Positions 57,401 through 64,000 of a stretch of 64,000 nt of DNA are shown in pieces. Under the pieces are notes generated by a model. That model searched no databases. It saw only the letters and a list, made by a program, of their open reading frames with translations, and was not told the origin of the DNA. A program made the translations under genes and the position numbers. The DNA comes from Phytophthora colocasiae (taxonomy: Eukaryota; Oomycota; Peronosporomycetes; Peronosporales; Peronosporaceae), in the NCBI GenBank assembly GCA_018806915.1, contig JAGKQI010000069.1, forward strand, positions 744,001 through 808,000. Reading direction: 5' to 3'. Positions within the stretch are counted from its first letter, which is position 1, and each line of letters starts with the position of its first letter.

Positions 57401-58604
57401 TGGTCCGTCACGGCCAAGATCGGCGCTTCAGTCAAGCCCTGCTTGACTGCACCAAATGCATCCTCACCCTCGGTCGTCCAAATCCACTTAGCTTCTTTGT
57501 TATGAAGCTGTGACAACGGGCGAATCTTGCCCGCGTAGTTCTCCACGTACTTGCACAAGTACGTGGCAAGCCCAGGAACTGCCTCAGTTCCTTCATATTG
57601 GATGGCGCTGGCCATTCATTGATCACTCTGACCTTCTCTGGGTCAGGGCGCACGCCGTCTTTCCCCCACGAGACACCCAGCCCCCGAAGATACACTTGTT
57701 CAGGTTCGCATAGAGCTTATGTTTCCTCATAAGCTCTAGCAGCTTCCGGAGATGCACCTTGTGCATCTCAATGTCCGTCTTCCCGTTCACAGCTGTGGAC
57801 AAACACGTCGTCAAAGTAGCTCGGTGCGAAGTCGCGCAACGAGCGCAATAGATGTGTCACGCATCTATTGAACGTCGCAGGGGCATTCTTAAGCCCCTGT
57901 GGCATTACGAGCCACTCCCAAAGCATACCGCTTGAAGTGCTTACCGCTGTGAGAGGGATGTCCCTCTCACGCATGAGGATTTGGTAGAATCCATCACGCA
58001 GATCTAGAGCACTGAAGATAGTGCTCAAGGCCATCGAATCGATGATAACATCTTTTCGCGGTATCGGCGTCTGCGCCGGTATCGTCGCATCGTTCAACTT
58101 GTTGTACGCATGAACGATGCGTCAGCCGCCCTGTGGTTTCTTGACACAGAACGTTGGGGAGCTGTGCGGGGACTTTGTCTCCCGCACTTGACCTGCAAGA
58201 CGACGACTTTCAAAAAAGTCGTCGATCGCTTGCACTTGTTCACGCGGCAGTGGCCACTGCCGTGTAACACAGTACTTCGTGTCGGCACGAGATCAATCTC
58301 GTGCTGTACGCCCTTGTCCTTCACGAGATCAATCTCGTGCTGTACGCCCTTGTCCTTCGGAAGCTCCGAAGGAATCTCGTCCGGGAGTACATCCTTGTAC
58401 TCCCGCAGAACTTCGTAGTAGGGACTCGACCTCAACGAGTCCCAACTCTGCTCTTCGAAGCGCTGCTTCTTAGTCTTCGCACTGAGGGAGTCATCACCCT
58501 CAGTGATCCCATCGATGACGAGCTGCTTCAGATCTTCGGCTTCACGATCCACTCTCTCGATATCCGAGAGAATGCAAATTTGTTCGATGCGTCCATCGTA
58601 CAAG
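57401..58604 (-). pseudogene. D1 RT and protease-RT linker (right of A4)
   Basis: From the right: linker (RIEQICILSDIERVDREAED), RT start (YKDVLPDEIPSELPKDKGVQ), motif A (FSALDLRDGFYQILM), motif B (MPQGLKNAPATFNRC), motif C SYFDDVFVHS, then LYANLNKCIFGG and the RNase H start (APILAVTDQD). It is broken by several small indels (near 58100, 57790, 57690 and 57575) and by a 36-bp in-frame tandem duplication. C2 interrupts it at 58604. Confidence 0.87.
58286..58357 (-). repeat. 36-bp tandem duplication in D1 RT
   Basis: Two exact copies in the RT N terminus duplicate the 12 codons for KDKGVQHEIDLV. The unit contains the palindrome GAGATCAATCTC. Confidence 0.93.
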
Positions 58605-59024
58605 TGTAACGGGGATGTTACACGAATGTTTCTCGTTGGTGTGTGGCACACGTGGATACATTTATGTGGGTACATAATGGTGTCTGACACTCATGATACA
58701 TTTATGTGGGTACATAATGGTGTGACACACACGAGTAGATACGTAGATGGCCTCAGAGCCTCACGTTGCATTTTGATTAGGATTTAGTATGTTAGATACT
58801 AAATCCGTTACATTTAGGATTAGGGCAATAAAGTCAAAAAAATCAGTTTGCATTTTACATAGTTAGTGTTAGTCCTTTGTTATAGGAACACTGACTCTGT
58901 GAGTCCCGTATTTAGTGGACTACTTGGTTCTTGTATAGAACCGAAGGCTAGTGCCTTGCAAGCAGGACTCTACGAGTCAACTAAACTTCCTCTATGCGGT
59001 GCACACCTACGCAGCCCCGCTGCA
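58605..59024 (+). repeat. C2 5' LTR, 420 bp
   Basis: TGTAACGGGGATGTTACACG … CAGCCCCGCTGCA, family C termini. The first 150 bp differ from C1 and contain a 29-bp unit repeated at a 40-bp period (58655 and 58695; TACATTTATGTGGGTACATA). The last 250 bp align well with C1. Confidence 0.9.
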
Positions 59025-59026
59025 TC

Positions 59027-59043
59027 TGGTAGCACTTGTAGTC
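59027..59043 (+). promoter_or_regulatory. C2 primer-binding site
   Basis: TGGTAGCACTTGTAGTC lies two bases after the LTR, the same core as C1 and B1. Confidence 0.68.
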
Positions 59044-59081
59044 AATCCAACTCCTGAGTTGAAGACTGTTTCTCTGTGAGA

Positions 59082-60052
59082 ATGGAGCCAGAAGCATACG
59101 CTCACTTGACTCCGAGTCAGCGGTACACGCTTAACACGCTTACGTCCTTACTGGGCCCTGAAGGTATGGCGCACCTTGCGTCTCAAGGGCCGGAAGCCGT
59201 CAACGCGCGCCTGGAGGCATTTGCCTCGTACGGAAACGCTCTTGTTGAGCACATTCAGCGGAATGTAAAAGGGGTTAACCCCGCTCCGAGAGCTAAGCCC
59301 GTCACGCTCAGCGTGAAGACCTTTCACGGGCACGAAGGAGAGAACCTCCTGTTGTGGACCCGAGAGGTCGAAATGGCCATGGGGGCTGCTATGCTCCAGT
59401 TGGAAGGCCAACGCGTGGCGTTCGCCATCTCTAAGCTCGAACGGCGAGCACGAGAATGGGCCTTGACGTCTGGGACGTCGGTAGAAATGGCCTTCCCCAC
59501 TTGGGGTGAGCTTAAGGCCAAGCTTACGCAAGTGTTTGCTCCGCCTAACCAGGCGTATCGCGTGCGTTCACGCTTCCTTGCTTGTCGACAGGGCAAGAAG
59601 GACCTGGTGGACTATGTCCAAGAGCTGCGCACGCTCATTGCTGGCATGGCTGCCGACCCTCTACCTGAGGTGGTCGCCGTGACCATCTTCATGGAAGGTT
59701 TACGAGCTGGCGTGGCCAGGACGGAGGCATTCCGTCAGAATCCTCGCACCTTCGAAGACGCTGTCTGCGTGGCACTGAATGCCGAACACAACTTTAAGTT
59801 GTCGAGGGTCGGTGCTAACAGCACAGGGTCCGGGGACCTGAGCCCATGGACCTCAGCTATGCTGAAGATGAGGTATCTGAGCTACGAGCTGCGGTGCGGC
59901 GTATGAATACCCGCCGGTGCTACACGTGCGGTAGTCCCACACATCTGAGGCCCAACTGCCCTCTGCGCAAAAGAGCGCGCCGGCCAGAATGGCCGCAACC
60001 CTGCCGCGGGCCCCGCTTTGGGCTCTGCCCAGGAAACGACGGCTCCCAGTAG
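59082..60052 (+). pseudogene. C2 gag
   Basis: ATG at 59082 ([17 protein letters not shown]). The capsid domain is as in C1 and open to 59906. The zinc knuckle part ([31 protein letters not shown]) is in the -1 frame from about 59846. One extra A near 59970 shifts the tail, which ends at TAG (60050-60052) in the conserved hairpin. Confidence 0.88.
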
Positions 60053-60070
60053 ACGCGGCGGTCTACTGGG
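60045..60070 (+). promoter_or_regulatory. Conserved hairpin at the C2 gag end
   Basis: CCCAGTAGAC…GTCTACTGGG, a perfect 10-bp stem like C1. The loop is GCGGCG, two bases shorter than in C1 and B1. Confidence 0.68.
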
Positions 60071-60091
60071 AAGAACTGAGTTCTGCAGTGC

Positions 60092-60820
60092 GTGAGAGGC
60101 ACTGGGGCTCAGCCCGAAGAGCTCCGTGCTCTTGAACACGGAACATGTGAGCAAGCAGGGCTTACTGGTCGTCCAGGTGGACGTGAAGGGCTTTGGAAGC
60201 CATGGATCGTGTTGATCGATTCGGGGGCGTCTGGCAACAACGTCAGACGCTCCATCGTTGAAGGTAGTCAGCAATATGCTGAGGCGCTTCGAGCGCGAAG
60301 AGGTGACACCGTCACTGTCCGTCTAGCGACGGGCGTCCGTGTCACGGTGGCCGAGGTCCCCATGGCCATGGACCTGCGGCTGAAGTTCTTGGACTTCGAT
60401 AGCGTGGAACGCTGCTTGATCCTGGACCTGGATTCGAGATACGACCTCATCCTTGGTATGGCGTGGCTGGAGCGCCACGAGCCATGGATTGATTGGAGGT
60501 CGAAGACCTTAGGTGCTACGCACTTCTCTCCTAGTGGAGCTTTGGCGAGTCATGAACCCACCTCTGCTAGGAAGCAGAAGCGCTATTGGCGCGAGCATTC
60601 GAGCCGAGTCGGCTATGATGCTGGAAGTCGGTGTGTCCGAGTTGGTGGACGGCACCGAGTGCGAGACCGCAGTCCTGTTGGGCGCGTAGCGCTGGTTGAC
60701 AGTGAGTCAACGTGTGGGCAAAGCTCACGTAACCCTGTGGGGCGGCACGTACTCCGCCGAGTGACGCCGGTCATGGACCGTCACTGGATGCCGATGGCAT
60801 CGGGCCTTACCAGGCCGTGA
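60092..60820 (+). CDS. C2 aspartic protease
   Basis: Active site IVLIDSGASGNNVRRS; then RRGDTVTVRLATGVRVTV and the intact second motif DLILGMAWLERHEPWIDW. The frame runs without a stop into the repeat linker but has no credible ATG of its own, as expected for a product made by recoding. The same frame upstream meets a TGA and the hairpin TAG. Confidence 0.85.
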   Translation: MRGTGAQPEELRALEHGTCEQAGLTGRPGGREGLWKPWIVLIDSGASGNNVRRSIVEGSQQYAEALRARRGDTVTVRLATGVRVTVAEVPMAMDLRLKFLDFDSVERCLILDLDSRYDLILGMAWLERHEPWIDWRSKTLGATHFSPSGALASHEPTSARKQKRYWREHSSRVGYDAGSRCVRVGGRHRVRDRSPVGRVALVDSESTCGQSSRNPVGRHVLRRVTPVMDRHWMPMASGLTRP

Positions 60821-61135
60821 ACTGTGGGGCAGCACGTACTCCGTCGAGTGATACTGGTCGTGGACCAAGTCGATCGCTGAGTGTCTCTGACACTGGACCT
60901 GTTACGGTCATTGATTGTGCAGCGGCACGTACTCCGCTGAGCGGCATCGGTCGTCGACCGAGTGGATCGCAGAGTGTCACTGACACGGGGCCTGAAGGGG
61001 CCGAAACCTGTGCGGCGGCACGTACTCCGTCTAGTGACGTCGGCGGTAGACCGAGTCAGTTACTGAGTGTCACTGACACTGGGCCGGGCAAGGCCATAAC
61101 CTGTGCGGCGGCACGTACTCCGTCGAGTGGACGTT
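60736..61135 (+). repeat. C2 linker array of about 93-bp units with covarying hairpins
   Basis: Five imperfect units, each beginning GGCACGTACTCCG. The encoded unit is roughly CAAARTPSSGIGRRPSGSQS followed by VTDTGP. Each unit has a small GGTC…GACC hairpin and most have AGTGTCA.TGACACT. It stays in frame between protease and RT. Confidence 0.85.
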
Positions 61136-62187
61136 CGTCGGCTAGGCGACGACGTCGTAAGGCCCTATGGGCGAGACGCTCTGCGTCTGAGTCGTCCGTG
61201 ACGTCAAGTGTCAACGCACGGGAGGGCTGTGGGCAGCTATACACTCTGGTTGATGGAGTGGGCGGCAGTGCCGAAGGCAGCGTCCTGCTGGACGAACTGC
61301 CGAGTGTTGACAAGCTCCTTGAGCTAGAGGAGATGTCGTTCGCCGACTTTGGCGATGCCTTGAAGGCTGGCGAATTCGCCGAGGTGGTCATCGTTCGACC
61401 TGAAGAAGAGTTAAACTCATCGTCCCTCGTTGACGAGTCCGTCTTGGCCGCGGTCAAGAAGGCGCTGAGCGCCAGGAGTGGATCGGAGATCCTCAAGAAT
61501 CCCTCGGATCCCTTCTACTCCTTGCTGAAGGAATATGGAGACGTTGTCTCAAAGGAACCACCGAGTGGCCTGCCTCCTGACCGAGGCGTTCGTCACGAGA
61601 TCGACTTAGTTCCCGGAACTAAATACTGCGTGACCCGGCAGTGGCCTCTTCCTAAAGAGCAATGCGACGTCATTGACGCCTTCTTCCGTGCTAAGCACGC
61701 GGCGGGTCTCGTGCGCGAGAGCAAGTCTCCGCACTCCGCGCCAACGTTCTGTGTCAGAAAGCCGAATGGCAAGTGGCGTATCGTTCACGCTTTTAACAAG
61801 CTCAACGCTGCCACGATTTCGGCGCAGACGCCGATTCCTAGGAAGGATGTTCTTCAGAACAACATGGTGGGTTGCACCATGTACAGTGCGCTCGACTTAG
61901 TCGATGGGTACTATCAGCTGCTCATGCGAGCCAGTGATATTCCGCTTACAGCGGTGAGCACCCCGAGCAGTATGCTCTGGGAGTGGCTCGCCATGCCCCA
62001 AGGGCTGTCGAATGCGCCTGCAACGTTCAATCGTCTAGTGACGCAGTTGTTCAGGCCCCTACGGGCATTCGCACAGACGTACTTCGACGATGTGTTCGTC
62101 CACAGTCGTGCTAAGTACGGGAAGACTGATGTCGAGGTGCACGTAGAACACGTGAGAGCAGTGCTCGAGTGCATGCGCACCAACAAG
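61136..62187 (+). CDS. C2 RT
   Basis: It continues the open frame from the linker (start near 60817). RT motifs are as in C1: PPDRGVRHEIDLVPGTKYC, YSALDLVDGYYQLLM, MPQGLSNAPATFNRL and the catalytic QTYFDDVFVHS. It runs to CMRTNK at 62187, where an inverted segment begins. Confidence 0.9.
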
Positions 62188-62268
62188 TTCAGCACGAAGG
62201 CCATGCTTCCCAATGAAGCACCCTAGGAAGGGGATTTCTTCCGCGCCAAAGACGCACTTGTCCGCGTT
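62188..62268 (-). other. Micro-inversion 1 in C2 pol
   Basis: Read on the minus strand it is the pol segment ADKCVFGAEEIPFLGCFIGK and onward, colinear with C1. Its neighbours are on the plus strand. About nine bases are lost at each edge. Confidence 0.9.
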
Positions 62269-62509
62269 AGGTCAAGGCCATTGTGGACTGGCCGGTTCCC
62301 TTGAACCAGAAGGACTTGCGTAAGTGGCTGGGCTTGGCCAACTACTTGCACAAGTACAGCGAGAACTACGCTGAGTTGGCTCGGCCACTGTCGGATCTCC
62401 TTAAGAAGGATGTCGAATGGGTATGGCGTGCTGAGCACGAGAGTGCGTTCACTCGTATCAAGGATAGCCTGCTTCAGGCACCGATACTGGCGTTGCCAGA
62501 CCCTGATCG
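62269..62509 (+). pseudogene. C2 RT connection segment
   Basis: Normal orientation: VKAIVDWPVPLNQKDLRKWL, LANYLHKYSENYAELARP, LLQAPILALPDPD. It is bounded by the two inversions. Confidence 0.88.
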
Positions 62510-62660
62510 TAGCTCCTTGTCATGAACTGGATAGTTCTTTTCAGCAGCCTTGAGCTGCCGAGACTCAAACGCAATGACGCGTTCGCGCCCGTCGGCGTCC
62601 GCTTGTAGCAAAGCACTGCCGATGGCAAAGTCCGAGGCGTCACAGACGATGATGAACGGA
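62510..62660 (-). other. Micro-inversion 2 in C2 pol
   Basis: 151 bp on the minus strand encode FIIVCDASDFAIGSALLQAD and VIAFESRQLKAAEKNYPVHD, the RNase H start. The plus-strand frame breaks at ALPDPDR and resumes at LAMKYALVKF with no bases lost or gained. Confidence 0.93.
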
Positions 62661-64000
62661 CTTGCGATGAAGTACGCTCTCGTCAAATTCAGGGTTCACC
62701 TGCTCGGCTCCAAGCCGTTTGTGATCTACACGGATCATGCGTCGCGACGCAGTCGCCTCACCTCTCACAGAGGATGGCCCGATGGCTCTCCTTCTTTGCG
62801 GAGTATAACTTCGAGGTGAAGTACAAGCCTGGCAGGCAGAACGTCCTCGCTGACGCGTTATCACGTCGCCCGGACTATGAGTTATCTCATGTCACCTCGG
62901 TGACGTCGTCCGTGACGGACATGGTTCGAACAGCGTACGCTCAGGACGACTCCTATGTCGCGCTGCTTCAAGCTCTAAGGAGCGATAAGTTTAAGGACTC
63001 AAAGGTGACTCTGTCACGACGCCTAAAGGCGAGACTCCAGCGCTATAGCCTGGAAGGTGGTCTGCTGTACTACAGCACGGGTCATGATGACTCACCACGT
63101 GTGGTGGTTCCTCACGATGAGGACCTGAAGTATCGTATTCTCTATGAGGCCCACGACACGCCCACAAGCGGCCACCTCGGTCGCAAGAAGACCTACGGCT
63201 CGGTGAGCTCCATGTACTGGTGGCCGAAGATGTACAAGTGGGTCAGCACATATGTGCACACGTGCGAGACGTGTCAGCGGGTTAAACCCTCGCCGCATGC
63301 GGCAGCGCCTTTGGCGAGCTTGCCTGTACCCTCTGGGTGTTGGCAGTCCATGAGTATGGACTTCGTGTTTGGCCTGCCGAAGGATACGGCAGGCAACACG
63401 GGCGTTGTGGTCTTTGTTGACCGTCTGAGCAAGATGGCTCACCTAGCGGCTGTGCCGGACACCGTCGATGGCGCTGGTACAGCGACGATCTTTATCGATC
63501 GTGTCTTCCGCCAGCATGGGCTGCCAGAGACCATTGTCTCGGATCGAGACCCCCGTTTCACGGGTCACTTCTGGACGTCCGTCTTCAATGTGCTTGGCAC
63601 TCTACTGGACATGTCCACGGCGGATCATCCGCAGACCGACGGTCAGACTGAACGCGTGAACCGCGTCCTGGAGGACATCCTCCGCAGCGTATGCGCTGAA
63701 ACGCCGAAGCGTTGGAGCGCTATGCTCCCTCTCGTTGAGTTCTCAATGAACAACGCGGTGCATGCCTCGACAGGCTTCACCCCGTTCTACGTGAACGGCC
63801 TTGCGCATCCGCGCGTCCCGCTCACTCCGCCACGCGGTAGCCTTGGGCTTGGTGGGGGAGAGGCTGTGCCGTCGCTCGACTCCGAGCTTGCTGATGTCAG
63901 CCCCCTTGCTGTTCGCAAGCAAGTCGATGACTTCCTCTCGATGAGGCTTAGCGTCTTACGCCGTGTGCGTGACGCAATGGCTGAAAGCCAAGATGTTCAA
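62661..64000 (+). CDS. C2 RNase H end and integrase (runs off the window)
   Basis: After LAMKYALVKFRVHLLGSKPF a deletion of about 14 bp near 62742 shifts the frame. From 62774 the frame is open to the window end: RMARWLSFFAEYNF, NVLADALSRRPDYE, H2C2 finger (GHLGRKKTYGS, CETCQRVKPSP) and integrase core with D, D, E in VVFVDRLSKM, IVSDRDPRFTGHF and HPQTDGQTERVNRVLED. Unlike C1, the finger and core are in one frame. The C-terminal tail, chromodomain and any antisense ORF lie outside. Confidence 0.9.

Larger units (their letters stand above)
25939..58604 (-). mobile_element. Ty3/Gypsy element D1 (family D), interrupted by A4 and C2
   Basis: Minus-strand element with its 3' LTR at the left (25939-26397). 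The antisense ORF, pol C terminus and part of RNase H lie at 26398-28726; the RT part resumes at 57401-58604. A4 (28727-57396) sits in its RNase H and C2 (from 58605) in its protease-RT linker. Protease, gag and the 5' LTR should lie beyond the right window edge. Confidence 0.85.
58605..64000 (+). mobile_element. Ty3/Gypsy element C2 (family C), 5' part
   Basis: Plus-strand relative of C1, inserted into D1 and running off the right edge. It has the 5' LTR, primer site, gag, protease, repeat linker, RT, RNase H and integrase. Two internal segments are inverted relative to C1 (62188-62268 and 62510-62660). The LTR is clearly diverged from C1, the coding sequence less so. Confidence 0.92.

Noticed and set aside
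1..64000. RIP-like C-to-T hypermutation
   Set aside because: A few stops are C-to-T changes (11788, probably 27015), but LTR pairs are nearly identical and GC-rich codons persist, so there is no dense mutation pattern.

Overview
The whole window is a nest of LTR retrotransposons. I see no host housekeeping gene, rRNA, tRNA or CRISPR array. Codon style, chromodomain Ty3/Gypsy elements with very large bodies, a dual RNase H pol and Ty1/Copia debris point to a repeat-rich oomycete genome (Phytophthora or downy-mildew-like). That assignment is inference from element architecture, about 60% sure; no host gene confirms it.

I name the elements by family. Family A (giant, rich in GGATCC): A1 = 1-5814 (+, 3' half), A2 = 7247-22726 (+, complete, 15.48 kb), A3 = 24530-25938 (+, gag/protease remnant), A4 = 28727-57396 (-, complete ends, split by B1). 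Family B: B1 = 35594-51033 (-). Family C: C1 = 42346-50216 (-) and C2 = 58605 to beyond the window (+). Family D: D1 = 25939 to beyond 58604 (-). Two tandem, decayed Copia copies: K1 = 5815-22934 (split by A2, and by A1 at its left end) and K2 = 22935-24529.

Layout: A1 ends inside K1, A2 sits inside the K1 RNase H (4-bp duplication GAAG), and K2 abuts the A3 remnant. D1 was inserted into A3. A4 sits in the D1 RNase H (duplication ATCT), B1 in the A4 pol (duplication ATTGT), C1 in the B1 gag (duplication CTATC), and C2 in the D1 protease-RT linker. The insertion order on the right is therefore A3, then D1, then A4, then B1, then C1. The two youngest elements have LTR pairs that differ by about one base.

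Each Gypsy element encodes gag with zinc knuckles, an aspartic protease, RT, RNase H, integrase and a chromodomain. Family A adds a second, archaeal-type RNase H. The most striking feature is a long antisense ORF (aORF) near the 3' end, on the strand opposite pol, seen in every copy whose 3' end is in the window (A1, A2, A4, B1, C1, D1). In family A it lies between the chromodomain and the 3' LTR. In B, C and D it overlaps the integrase-chromodomain end of pol. Two well-formed -1 frameshift signals at gag/pol junctions, a family-wide saturation with GGATC(C), and several clean micro-inversions inside coding sequence are the other main observations.
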